Source of the DNA: Verrucomicrobiota bacterium
GTDB taxonomy: Bacteria; Verrucomicrobiota; Verrucomicrobiia; Opitutales; Opitutaceae
DNA: 64,000 nt
Direction: 5' to 3'
Assembly (NCBI GenBank): GCA_014584295.1
Contig: JACTNC010000057.1
Span: forward strand, 1 to 64,000
Shown: piece by piece, positions 50,681 through 59,892 of the stretch
Layout of the letters: every line of letters begins with the position of its first letter
Position numbering within the stretch: the first letter of the stretch is position 1
Made by a program: the position numbers and the translations under genes
The notes under the pieces: model-generated
Databases searched by the model: none
What the model was told of the DNA's origin: nothing
What the model saw: only the letters and a program-made list of their open reading frames with translations

Positions 50681-53600
50681 GCAACCCCGGATTGCCGATG
50701 CGAGACAGCTTTGCCGGCCGCCTCGCCACCGCGTTTACTGCCTCAAGGCTCACACCGCTGGCCATCCTCGCTTCGCTGCTCCTGGGGCTGTTTGCGGTGA
50801 TCATGCTCCCTCGTGAGGAGGAGCCCCAGATCAAGGTGCCCATGATTGACGTGCTAGTCGCGATGCCGGGTGCGACCGCACACGAAGTCGAAAACAGGGT
50901 CACACGCCCCCTCGAAAAGCTCCTCTGGGAAATTCCCGGGGTCGAATACCTCTACTCCACGTCTCGACCGGGTCAGTCAGTCGTGATCGTGCGTTTCCTG
51001 GTCGGCACCGGCCTCGAGGGTGCCCTCGTCCGGCTCAACAAACAGCTCGCCGCCCATGCTGATCGCATTCCTCAGGGTGCCACTGCACCCTTGGTAAAGC
51101 CGCGCACCATCGACGACGTGCCGGTCGCTGCGCTTACCCTTCACAGTCGCGTTCACGATCATTTCTCTCTCCGTCGTCTGGCAGCGCAACTGGACGACGA
51201 AATCAAGTCCCTCCCGGAAATCGCTGAAACAACTCTAATTGGAGGTCTTCGCCGTCAGCTGCGGATTCAAATCGACCCTGCCAGGCTCGCAGCCAGGCGA
51301 CTCTCAATCGATGACGTTGCGCGTTCGCTGCAGTCCGCCAATTCAAGAAGTCAGGCCGGTTCGTTATCCACCGCCAACGGCGAAGTCCTCATTGAGGCCG
51401 GGGATTTTCTGCGCGACGCCAATGACGCCTCAGGTGTGACCTTGGGTGTAGCCGATGGTCGCCCTATTTTCCTCCGCGATGTTGCCGATATCCTCGAAGG
51501 GCCCGCCGAGCCCGTCGACTACGTGCTCTTCGGCAGCCCTCGGACTGAAGAGGAAGCCGCCGTCACATTGAGCATCGCAAAACGTCCCGGAGCCAATGCC
51601 ATTCGTGTCGTGCGTGAAATCGAGGCGACCGTGAAACGCCTGCAAGGGGCGCTGCTGCCCTCCGATGTCACAGTCTCCGTGACGCGCAACTACGGCACAA
51701 CTGCGAGTGAGAAGTCCAATGAACTCCTCCTACACATGGGTATCGCGGTGTTTGGCGTCGCCGTGCTCATCCGTGCTTTCCTCGGCTGGCGCGAATCACT
51801 CATCGTCCTGCTGGCCATTCCCGTCACGCTGGGACTCACCCTGCTCGTGTTCTTTCTCTACGGCTACACGCTCAACCGGATCACGCTGTTTGCGTTGATA
51901 TTCTCCATCGGTATCCTCGTCGACGACGCAATCGTGGTCGTGGAAAACATTGTGCGCCACCAGCGTCTCCCTTCATCCGCAGGGCGTCCGTTGACAGAGA
52001 TTGCCGTTGAAGCGGTCCGCGAGGTGGGAAATCCCACAGTGCTCGCCACGTGGGCGGTCATTGCCGCCGTCCTTCCCATGGCATTTGTCGGGGGGCTCAT
52101 GGGTCCCTACATGCGCCCGATTCCCATCGGCGCCAGCGCGGCCATGCTCTTTTCCCTGCTTGTGGCCTTTACCGTCACTCCGTGGGCAGCAGTGCGCGTG
52201 CTTCGCCGTCGTTTTTTGAAGGAACAACCCGCTCGCGGGGTCTCACTGGATGACGATCACGCACCCAATGATCTCTTCACGCGCCTCTACCATCGCGTGA
52301 TTGACCCCATGATCGCGCATGCGCGCTGGCGGTGGCTCTTTCTTGGCTTCATTGGCGTGCTTCTGCTGGCTGCGGCATCTCTCGTTCCCCTGGGATTTGT
52401 CCAGGTAAAGATGCTCCCGTTCGACAACAAGTCAGAGTTTCAGGTGATCATCGACATGCCAGAGGGCACCACGCTTGAGCAGACCACGCGCGTCGCCAAG
52501 GAAATGGCCGCTGCCATTCGTTCCGAACCGGAAGTCAGCGACTACCAGATCTACGCAGGCACCGCCGCACCGTTCAACTTCAACGGTCTTGTCCGACACT
52601 ACTTTCAGCGGCGTGGAGCCAACGTGGCCGATATCCAGGTCAATCTCCTGCCAAAGGAGGAGCGCTCGGATCAAAGCCATGACATTGCCGTGCGTGTCCG
52701 CCCGCGCCTTGCCGCCATCGCTGAAAAATACGGGGCGGCCTTCGCCCTGGCAGAGGTGCCTCCTGGTCCGCCCGTACTCCAGACGCTTGTCGCTGAAATC
52801 TACGGTCCCACGGAAAGCGACCGCCTCGCACTCGCAACTGCGGTCAAACGAATCTTTCAGCAAACCGAGGGTGTTGTGGACGTGGACTGGTATGTCGAAG
52901 ACCCGCAGCCAACCGCATCCTTCCGCATCGATCGGCTCAAGGCCGCCCAACTCAACGTCAGCGCCGCTTCGATCGTGCGTGTCCTGCGCACAGCCACCGG
53001 CGGGGCAACCGTGGATCTTCTCCACCGCCCGCTTGAACGGGAAGATGTGGAAGTGCACATTGAACTTCCCCGTGCCCGTAGGGGGCGCGCCGAGGATCTC
53101 CTGTCGCTCCACGTCGTGCCTGACGATCAGGCAATGCTCCCTCCCGACGAGCGCACCACCGTGCCGCTAAGCGAACTGGTCACAATCGAGCGGACCCTCG
53201 GTGAACGAAACCTCTATCGCAAGAATCTCCGTCCCGTCGTCTATGTGACCGGTGACGTCGCCGGCGCGGTTGCAAGTCCCGCGTACGCGCTCTTTGCGAT
53301 GAATCGATCGCTCGCACAACTCGACGGTCGATTGTTTGGCGGCACGCACTCCAATATTTCCCTGCATCATCTCCATCAGCCTGACTCAGACTTGGAACCC
53401 TCGATCAAGTGGGACGGCGAGTGGCACGTCACGTTGGAGGTCTTCCGCGATCTCGGGCTCGCATTTGCCGCGGTCTGCATCCTCATCTACATGTTGATGG
53501 TTGGCTGGTTCAAGAGCTACATGACGCCCTTTCTCATCATGGTCGTCATTCCCTTCTCCCTCATCGGCATCCTGCCGGCCCATGCCCTGATGGGTGCATT

Positions 53601-53946
53601 CTTTACGGCCACTTCGATGATCGGATTCATGGCTGGAGCCGGAATCATCGTTCGCAACTCAATCATCCTTGTAGATTTCATCGAGCTTCGCCGCTCGCAC
53701 GGTCTGCCGCTCGCCGAGGCCGTTGTGGAGGCCGGAGCCATCCGCTTTCGGCCCATGCTGCTGACGGCGCTCGCGGTCGTCGTTGGAGCAAGCGTCATCC
53801 TTGCCGATCCAATTTTTCAAGGGCTTGCCCTCTCGCTGGTCGCAGGCGAGATCGCCTCATTGCTTATCAGCAGGTTCGCCGTGCCGGTCCTCTACTTCAT
53901 GATGGAATCGCGCCGCAGCGCCAGGGCATCCTCGCCAGCGGCCTGA
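50677..53946 (+). CDS. RND family efflux transporter permease
   Basis: The 1089-residue pump has the AcrB-type plan of two repeats with large periplasmic loops. It shows TM1 [40 protein letters not shown], the proton-relay pair in [18 protein letters not shown], and late [20 protein letters not shown] and [19 protein letters not shown]. It probably extrudes toxic compounds or metals; no heavy-metal (CusA) methionine signature was confirmed, so substrate is open. The paired ArsR regulator suggests metal or thiol-linked control. Confidence 0.93.
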   Translation: MSNPGLPMRDSFAGRLATAFTASRLTPLAILASLLLGLFAVIMLPREEEPQIKVPMIDVLVAMPGATAHEVENRVTRPLEKLLWEIPGVEYLYSTSRPGQSVVIVRFLVGTGLEGALVRLNKQLAAHADRIPQGATAPLVKPRTIDDVPVAALTLHSRVHDHFSLRRLAAQLDDEIKSLPEIAETTLIGGLRRQLRIQIDPARLAARRLSIDDVARSLQSANSRSQAGSLSTANGEVLIEAGDFLRDANDASGVTLGVADGRPIFLRDVADILEGPAEPVDYVLFGSPRTEEEAAVTLSIAKRPGANAIRVVREIEATVKRLQGALLPSDVTVSVTRNYGTTASEKSNELLLHMGIAVFGVAVLIRAFLGWRESLIVLLAIPVTLGLTLLVFFLYGYTLNRITLFALIFSIGILVDDAIVVVENIVRHQRLPSSAGRPLTEIAVEAVREVGNPTVLATWAVIAAVLPMAFVGGLMGPYMRPIPIGASAAMLFSLLVAFTVTPWAAVRVLRRRFLKEQPARGVSLDDDHAPNDLFTRLYHRVIDPMIAHARWRWLFLGFIGVLLLAAASLVPLGFVQVKMLPFDNKSEFQVIIDMPEGTTLEQTTRVAKEMAAAIRSEPEVSDYQIYAGTAAPFNFNGLVRHYFQRRGANVADIQVNLLPKEERSDQSHDIAVRVRPRLAAIAEKYGAAFALAEVPPGPPVLQTLVAEIYGPTESDRLALATAVKRIFQQTEGVVDVDWYVEDPQPTASFRIDRLKAAQLNVSAASIVRVLRTATGGATVDLLHRPLEREDVEVHIELPRARRGRAEDLLSLHVVPDDQAMLPPDERTTVPLSELVTIERTLGERNLYRKNLRPVVYVTGDVAGAVASPAYALFAMNRSLAQLDGRLFGGTHSNISLHHLHQPDSDLEPSIKWDGEWHVTLEVFRDLGLAFAAVCILIYMLMVGWFKSYMTPFLIMVVIPFSLIGILPAHALMGAFFTATSMIGFMAGAGIIVRNSIILVDFIELRRSHGLPLAEAVVEAGAIRFRPMLLTALAVVVGASVILADPIFQGLALSLVAGEIASLLISRFAVPVLYFMMESRRSARASSPAA

Positions 53947-53960
53947 CGCGTGATGCCTTC

Positions 53961-55922
53961 CTATGCCGCCGTCTTTTTTTGCTGCTTTTCAACGAGGGCC
54001 AGAAGCAGGTCACCCTTGGCGAGATTCCCGACAAGTTGCCGATCCTCGCCTACAACCGGAAGTCGCTCCGCTTCCACTCCGAGAAACTTTCCCAGCGCCT
54101 GGGAGAACGACATGTCGGGAGTAAGTACCGGCAGATCCTCGCGAAGGATATCGCGTGCAATCACCACTTCCGCCAGCGCGGGATCCTGCAGGAAGGTCTT
54201 GATATCGTGCAAGGCCACTGATCCGACATAGCGCTTCCCGGCATCGACGACATAGAGATTGTTGCGCCTCAGGGACAGAAAGGTTCGAGCGATCTCTGCG
54301 AAGTCCGCGGACTCCTGCACGGACGGTGGATTCTGCTTCATGAGATCGGACACCAATTCCGTTTCGAGCCTGCCGTCCAGCACTTGCTCGGCGGCCTTCC
54401 GCTTGAGCGACACGTTGTACAGCGAAATCCCCTCAATACTCCGGGCAGTGAAATAGGCGATTACGCTGCAAAGCATCAAGGGGAGAATGCTGTCATAGCT
54501 CAGCGTCATCTCGAAAATCATGATGATCGCCATCAATGGAGCGTGTGTAACCGCCGCAAGGAATGCCCCCATGCCGATCATCGCAAACGCACGCGGATCC
54601 ACCGGAAAACGCGGAAAATAGAGCAGGAGTGCCGACGCCACCAGAAATCCGAGGCAGGCTCCCATAAAAAGCGACGGCGTGAAGACACCTCCAGGCGCCC
54701 CCGAGCCGAAAGACGACGCCGTGGCGAGCCACTTGCAGGCAAAGATCAGAAGCAGCACTGCCCACGGGAACTGTCCGTTGAGAATCCCAACGATCACGCT
54801 GTAACCATTCCCACAAACTTCCGGGACATGGACCGCCAGTCCACCGACCACCAGACCTCCCGCGGCCAGCCGAAGAGCAAGCGGGATTTTCATACCCATA
54901 AAAATCCTCTCCGCCGCCTTGAGTGAGCGAAGAAACCAAGGTGCCAGAGTTCCGGCCATCAGCCCGAGCACGATATAGAGCCCCATTTCCCAGACAGAGC
55001 TCAGCTCAAATTCGGGCACGTAATAAAGTCGCTCCGCATGCATCAGTCCGCGCATGGTCAATGTCGCCGAGACTGCCGATACAACCAGCGGGCCAAGGCA
55101 CTCCATTGCAATCGTCCCCAGGATGATTTCCGCCACGAAGAACGAACCCGCAATGGGCGCATGGTAGGCCGAAGCGATTCCCGCAGCGGCGCCGCATGCG
55201 ACAAGCAGCCGCTGCTGGGGAGGGCTGAACTTGCGCCAGCGTCCGATGGTGGATGCCATCAATGCCGCAAGATGCACCAGCGGGCCCTCACGTCCGATCG
55301 AACCACCGGACCCGATCGAAAAAAGCGCCGCCGCGCTTTTCACAAGACTCATGCGCACCGGGAGCCGCCCCGAGCCAATGACGATCGCCTCCATATAGTC
55401 GGTGGAACTCTTGCCCGGCGCGATGCGTCTCCCGTATTTCAGCACCAGCCCTCCGAGTAACCCACCCAAGGCCGGAATCGCGACCACCCACCACCACGGC
55501 AACTGGCGCATCGATTCGACAACCCCCGCATTGGAACCGGTGAACAGCTTGTGCACGCCCTCGGTGAGAAACGTGAACAGAATAGCCGCAATCGCTCCAA
55601 GAAATCCCGCGACCGCCGCCCAAACGAGTGTCATCTGCCACTCGCTTGGCTGCAGCTTCTCCTGTATCCAGACCCGCCACTTGAGCAGTTGCAGCAGGCG
55701 TTTCTGACTCACCGCATAGAGGCGCCCAAGAACAGGCAGGACATGCGTGGAGCCGCGTGTCAGCGGCTCCGCGAGCATACGTTTTGCGCGATTTAGAAAC
55801 GGTGGTGTCGATTGATCGTCGCTCACCGGTCTTTCAGTCCCGCCTGCGCCTCGGTCGCATGGAGGAGAAAGGTTGGGGAATTTCTTCGCAAAATCACGCT
55901 CCGAATCGTCGAATGAACCCAA
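53961..55922 (-). CDS. ClC family chloride channel/transporter with CBS domains
   Basis: The 653-residue protein has about ten to twelve membrane helices (roughly 95-510) and a C-terminal CBS pair (about 525-645). It shows GSGGSIGREGPLVHLAA (with the gating Glu of GREGP), GAPGGVFTPSLFMGACLGF and the late AAVTHAPLMAIIMIFEM. The usual first ClC motif GSGIPE is replaced by PGKSSTDYMEA. A long N-terminal segment of about 90 residues precedes the helices. It transports chloride or another anion. It is convergent with the RND gene. Confidence 0.9.
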   Translation of the reverse strand: MGSFDDSERDFAKKFPNLSPPCDRGAGGTERPVSDDQSTPPFLNRAKRMLAEPLTRGSTHVLPVLGRLYAVSQKRLLQLLKWRVWIQEKLQPSEWQMTLVWAAVAGFLGAIAAILFTFLTEGVHKLFTGSNAGVVESMRQLPWWWVVAIPALGGLLGGLVLKYGRRIAPGKSSTDYMEAIVIGSGRLPVRMSLVKSAAALFSIGSGGSIGREGPLVHLAALMASTIGRWRKFSPPQQRLLVACGAAAGIASAYHAPIAGSFFVAEIILGTIAMECLGPLVVSAVSATLTMRGLMHAERLYYVPEFELSSVWEMGLYIVLGLMAGTLAPWFLRSLKAAERIFMGMKIPLALRLAAGGLVVGGLAVHVPEVCGNGYSVIVGILNGQFPWAVLLLIFACKWLATASSFGSGAPGGVFTPSLFMGACLGFLVASALLLYFPRFPVDPRAFAMIGMGAFLAAVTHAPLMAIIMIFEMTLSYDSILPLMLCSVIAYFTARSIEGISLYNVSLKRKAAEQVLDGRLETELVSDLMKQNPPSVQESADFAEIARTFLSLRRNNLYVVDAGKRYVGSVALHDIKTFLQDPALAEVVIARDILREDLPVLTPDMSFSQALGKFLGVEAERLPVVGEDRQLVGNLAKGDLLLALVEKQQKKTAA

Positions 55923-55940
55923 AAATCTTCCAGGCCATGG

Positions 55941-57149
55941 TCACACAACGTGCGCCCGGGTTGACGAGCCGCCAAAGAGCTCGCGCACCACGCTCCAGGC
56001 CTTGAGCAGACCGGCATCCTGCACGCCACCTTCCACGCCATACGTCCGGGCAACCTCATCCTCGTGGCCGCGATAGCGTGGTGGGAGGATCAGCAGCGTG
56101 CCATCGCCGTCCTGCACGCTCGATATGAAAAGCCCTTTCCCCACATGCGGCTTGGTCGCAGGAACCTCCACCGAACGTTCCGCCAACACCAGCCAAGGAC
56201 GGTATACAAAGCGCCAACGTCCGTTTTCCGGCTCATTGACCCAGCGTCCATAGGTACGGATCGGAACCCCACGTTCACAAAGACGGTTGCTCGAGAAAAC
56301 CTTGTTTTCAGCCGCAGCCAGCTTGAAGCGGCGCTTGCGCAGCGTAAAGAAGTCCCAGCAGAAGATCGACCCAAACACCGTCAGGCGAAATGCCCAGCCC
56401 GCGATGAGCCAGGAAATGATGATGACTGCGATCGACAGCGTGGCGCTCACCCAGGGATTCAGGGTCGTGCTCAGCGTGACAAGCCCAAGCAGCGATGTTC
56501 TCGCCGCCTTCAGTGCGACGTCAATAGCACCCCACGGACTGAGCAGAATCAGCGCATTGATCGCGTGCGAGGCCATCCACACCACACAGAAAACCGCGAT
56601 TCCAAATGGGACGGTCAGCAGGTTCAGCAGCCAGGAAAAATCAATCGTTCCAAGTCCGATCATCGCAAGCCCGCTAGGCATCATCATTGCACCCTGTGAT
56701 CCACTGGATAGGAGCATTTTCGAGATCGCATCCATGGTGAATGGCACGACCGCTCCGGCGGCCACCAGCCCGGAGCACTTGTTCTCGATCGTCTCCAGAA
56801 CATCCAACGGCTTCTTGAAGCCTGGCGGAAGGATGGTCCCCAGGGTGTCCTTGAAGGCGCACGCCCCCGCAATCAGAAGCGCAGGAATCCAGAACCCCGT
56901 CTTCGCAAACCACGGAAGCGACCCGCGCTGGGCTTCATCCGTGGTCGCCCAACGATACGCGCCGTAGGCTCCCGTGCCCAGCAGCGGTGAAATGGCAATA
57001 CCCGTCAATGTAGCAAGCGCGGCGCTGATGCCCGCGGCAGGAGAGTTGTCCCTGGCAATCGGTACCTGCTTGGTGGCCGCCAGCAAGGGAACGGCTAGTA
57101 CGGCCACCAAACCAAGCACGAGGCAGAACGGTGCGATACGTTTCAGCAT
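55941..57149 (-). CDS. Multi-pass membrane protein of unknown function
   Basis: The 402-residue protein starts with a signal-like stretch (MLKRIAPFCLVLGLVAVLAV). Hydrophobic segments follow near 35-60, 75-98, 130-150, 165-200, 210-235 and 245-270. The last 130 residues are soluble, with RWRFVYRPWLVLAERSVEVP and DGDGTLLILPPRYRGHEDEV. I do not recognise a known family. It lies just downstream of the Gfo/Idh gene (its upstream open frame overlaps that gene's stop), so both could be in one transcript. ATG 57149 is chosen over the longer frame from 57254 because it begins the hydrophobic leader. Confidence 0.6.
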   Translation of the reverse strand: MLKRIAPFCLVLGLVAVLAVPLLAATKQVPIARDNSPAAGISAALATLTGIAISPLLGTGAYGAYRWATTDEAQRGSLPWFAKTGFWIPALLIAGACAFKDTLGTILPPGFKKPLDVLETIENKCSGLVAAGAVVPFTMDAISKMLLSSGSQGAMMMPSGLAMIGLGTIDFSWLLNLLTVPFGIAVFCVVWMASHAINALILLSPWGAIDVALKAARTSLLGLVTLSTTLNPWVSATLSIAVIIISWLIAGWAFRLTVFGSIFCWDFFTLRKRRFKLAAAENKVFSSNRLCERGVPIRTYGRWVNEPENGRWRFVYRPWLVLAERSVEVPATKPHVGKGLFISSVQDGDGTLLILPPRYRGHEDEVARTYGVEGGVQDAGLLKAWSVVRELFGGSSTRAHVV

Positions 57150-57250
57150 AATGGTGTGTGAGCCCAGAAAAACCCACAGGGGGGAAAAGGTAAAGCCAAT
57201 GCCTTGGCATTTGAGCGCTTCCTCATCGCTCGGCGCCATCATGCCTCCGC

Positions 57251-58273
57251 TCAATTGTACTCCAGTCCGACAGCCGCCCGCCAGCGATCCAGCACTGCCA
57301 TCGTGCCCAAGGTATCATCCGCCGTCACCTCAGGAACCTCCCGCAGTCCGTCCGCAATAGCCTGCGCAAAGGCATCCGCCTCCATGCCATACAGGAATTC
57401 TTCCGTTTCGATCACTATCTCCTCGGGTGAGGAGGCACCGCGCTTCTGAAGGAGGATCCGGGAGCGTCCGCCTTCACGATTGGGAATCCAAGGCACTGGG
57501 ATCTGCAGCCAGCCGTCACTGCCATAGATCCAGGCCGCATTGTCCCTCTGCAACCCGATCCCACAGGAGACTTCCGCGTGGATGTCACCAGGAAAGGTCA
57601 TCAGCGCCGAGGCGTATGCATCAACACCGCTTGCCGAATGCAGGGCAGCTGCTCCGAAAAATGAGACAGGCTCTGCAAACGGCATCCCCAGCGCTGCGCC
57701 GGCAATCAATCGCGCAAACGAAACCGGATAGCCACCGACATCAAGAATACCTCCGCCACCCAGCGACTTTGCCCATGCCCGCGACTCCTCCTGATAACCC
57801 AGATGAAAACTGAATGCGGCCTGAATGGAGCACACGCGGCCGATCACACCACTCTTCACGATCTCAACCACGCTTCTGGTCTGCGGATGAAACCGGTACA
57901 TGTAGGCCTCCATCAACACCACACCGGCCTTGCGACAGGCCTCAAATGCAAGCACCGCCTCGGCGCGGTTCATCCCCAGCGGCTTCTCGCACAGAACATG
58001 TTTGCCTGCACTTGCCGCCCGAATCACCCACTCGACATGAAAGGGATGGGGAGTCGCGACATACACCGCTGCAATCCGCGGATCCGATAGCAGCGCCTCG
58101 TACGAACCATGGGCAATGGGCACACTGTGCCGCGCCGCAAACGCCTCAGCCTTGGCCTGGCTCCGGCTCGCCACCGCCACAACACGACCCCGTTTCGATC
58201 GACTGACACCACGCGCAAAAGTACCCGCGATGCGCCCGGTGGAAAGCACGCCCCACGCAAGATGTGATCCCAT
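57251..58273 (-). CDS. Gfo/Idh/MocA family oxidoreductase
   Basis: The 340-residue dinucleotide-dependent enzyme has an N-terminal Rossmann domain (WGVLSTGRIAGTFARGVSRS, VAVASRSQAKAEAFAARHSV, AAVYVATPHPFHVEWVIRAA, the hallmark CEKPLGMNRAEAVLAFEAC) and a C-terminal substrate domain (FHLGYQEESRAWAKSLGGGG, ILDVGGYPVSFARL). Substrate is not predictable by eye; sugars or polyols are typical. It is the upstream gene of the pair with the membrane protein. Confidence 0.9.
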   Translation of the reverse strand: MGSHLAWGVLSTGRIAGTFARGVSRSKRGRVVAVASRSQAKAEAFAARHSVPIAHGSYEALLSDPRIAAVYVATPHPFHVEWVIRAASAGKHVLCEKPLGMNRAEAVLAFEACRKAGVVLMEAYMYRFHPQTRSVVEIVKSGVIGRVCSIQAAFSFHLGYQEESRAWAKSLGGGGILDVGGYPVSFARLIAGAALGMPFAEPVSFFGAAALHSASGVDAYASALMTFPGDIHAEVSCGIGLQRDNAAWIYGSDGWLQIPVPWIPNREGGRSRILLQKRGASSPEEIVIETEEFLYGMEADAFAQAIADGLREVPEVTADDTLGTMAVLDRWRAAVGLEYN

Positions 58274-58402
58274 GATGCGATCAGCATGCCCTCCCCCGTG
58301 CCGCGCGCGAGCCTGTAAAGCCAGACGGCGATGGTCGCCTACCCGTGACCGGAATTGGCAGCGAATTTCACTCCGATCCGTGACAGCCCAGCAGGCAACA
58401 AC

Positions 58403-59593
58403 TCAGGCCAAGGGCTGGAAACTGACGTCGTGCCTGATTTCGCCCGCAAGATTGCGCACGACGATCCGCAACCGATCAGCGTCGGCCTTCGCCTCCATCC
58501 ACGTGGCCGCTTCCGGCTTCGGTCCTCCGCCGATGAGCTGCGCATAGGGAAATTCCTCGTTGGCCGGTATCCACGTGTCCCGATGGGTGTGCCCCGAGAT
58601 GACGACCTGCGCCTTCCAAGCCACCAGCGAATCATGCCACGCCGCGCGGCTGCGTCCACTGTGGCGGTCAAACCCGCGGTTCGCATAGTCCTGCGGGCTC
58701 TCGTCAATCCAGCGCAGTGGAATGTGGCAGCACAGAATGCGGTAGGGCGCTCCAGCCATCTCCGGCCGCTTGATGGTTTTTGCCAGCCACGACGCCTGTT
58801 CCTTCCTTAACCGGTCGAAGGAAACCCGTCCCTCGAATGAGGGGTGATTGTCCGGCTTGTCCTCACCGGTATCCATGAAGATAAACGCCACCGGGCCGGA
58901 CCGAAACGCATAGAAGGGTCTGCCGCTCGGAGTCGCCACCATGTCCGGCATGCGAAAGGCAAACCTGCCGCGCACATCGTGATTGCCCCACGTCAAGAGC
59001 AAGGGCCGTCCATCCGTGATGTCGCACTCACCCGGATGCAGCAGTGTCGGAATCAACAGGTCCTCAGCCTTCCAATCATTGCAGGTGTCCCCATTCCACA
59101 GGAGAAAATCCGCCCGCGGCGTTTTTTCGTGAAGTGCCTTGATCGTGGGATTGTTGATGTGCGTGTCATTCCACACAACAAACGAGGTTGAACTGGCGGT
59201 CGGATCGAGCGTCCGGAATGATTTCCATTCCGTTGTCTCGGTGGCGGTGCCCTCGGCTGCCAGTGTCACAGCGCGGACGCGATAGGTGCGGCCGGGCTTG
59301 AGCCCGGACAGGCGCACACGCAGAACCTTGTCCCCTTGGGGAACAAACCCGAATGCATCCGTGCTCGCGACGCCACGCGTGCCGTCGTTCGACTCCCATT
59401 CAATGCGTCCGCGGCACAGGGTCGTCACACCCCAAACCGCCTCGATGCCATCGGCTCGCGGTGCCATCAGGACCATCGGTGTCCGCGTCAGCGACCCCGA
59501 AGCCGCGGGAACCTCCGCCCGCGAGGATCCCGTGACCAAGGCCGCACCGATCGTGCCGCCAGCAACCTGTCCGATAAAACGTCTGCGATTCAT
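58403..59593 (-). CDS. Tat-exported calcineurin-like metallophosphoesterase
   Basis: The 396-residue protein starts with a twin-arginine signal (MNRRRFIGQVAGGTIGAALV). A fibronectin-like beta domain (about 40-130) precedes the phosphoesterase domain with its metal motifs in order: WNDTHINNP, LWNGDTCND, LTWGNHDVR, CHIPLRW and SGHTHRDTW. The layout is like purple-acid phosphatase. It likely hydrolyses phosphoesters outside the cytoplasm. It is divergent from another phosphatase gene (59893) across 299 bases. Confidence 0.9.
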   Translation of the reverse strand: MNRRRFIGQVAGGTIGAALVTGSSRAEVPAASGSLTRTPMVLMAPRADGIEAVWGVTTLCRGRIEWESNDGTRGVASTDAFGFVPQGDKVLRVRLSGLKPGRTYRVRAVTLAAEGTATETTEWKSFRTLDPTASSTSFVVWNDTHINNPTIKALHEKTPRADFLLWNGDTCNDWKAEDLLIPTLLHPGECDITDGRPLLLTWGNHDVRGRFAFRMPDMVATPSGRPFYAFRSGPVAFIFMDTGEDKPDNHPSFEGRVSFDRLRKEQASWLAKTIKRPEMAGAPYRILCCHIPLRWIDESPQDYANRGFDRHSGRSRAAWHDSLVAWKAQVVISGHTHRDTWIPANEEFPYAQLIGGGPKPEAATWMEAKADADRLRIVVRNLAGEIRHDVSFQPLA

Positions 59594-59892
59594 TTGGGAA
59601 AAAGGATCAACGCGCTCGGATTCCCCGGTACGGCAAGGAGTGTTCCAACATTCCGACGCTCAAGGGATGGGCGCACTTATTGTTTCAAAAGCACGTGGAT
59701 CTTCGTCCGCCGTCTCCTCGTTTCGCAACGCCAAATGCACGCCTTGTTGAACTATGATGTTGGTTCGTTCTGGAATTTGCGGATTCCCGAAATCATTTCG
59801 ACCCAGGACGCGCTTTGTAGTCGGCGGACTTGCCCTGCGCACAAAAGACCCAATGCTGGAACCCTTTGCCGTCTGGCGCCACCTCCCTGTCC
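59594..59892. other. Intergenic region between two divergent phosphatase genes
   Basis: About 300 bases with no recognisable gene. It should carry promoters for both secreted phosphoesterase genes, which makes a shared phosphate-responsive operator plausible, but no clear repeat of Pho-box type was found. Confidence 0.4.

Noticed and set aside
53937..53980. GCGGC/GCCGC pair with a T-run after the RND gene
   Set aside because: The loop is over 20 bases and the T-run is the Lys/Gln-coding end of the ClC gene, so a terminator could not be supported.
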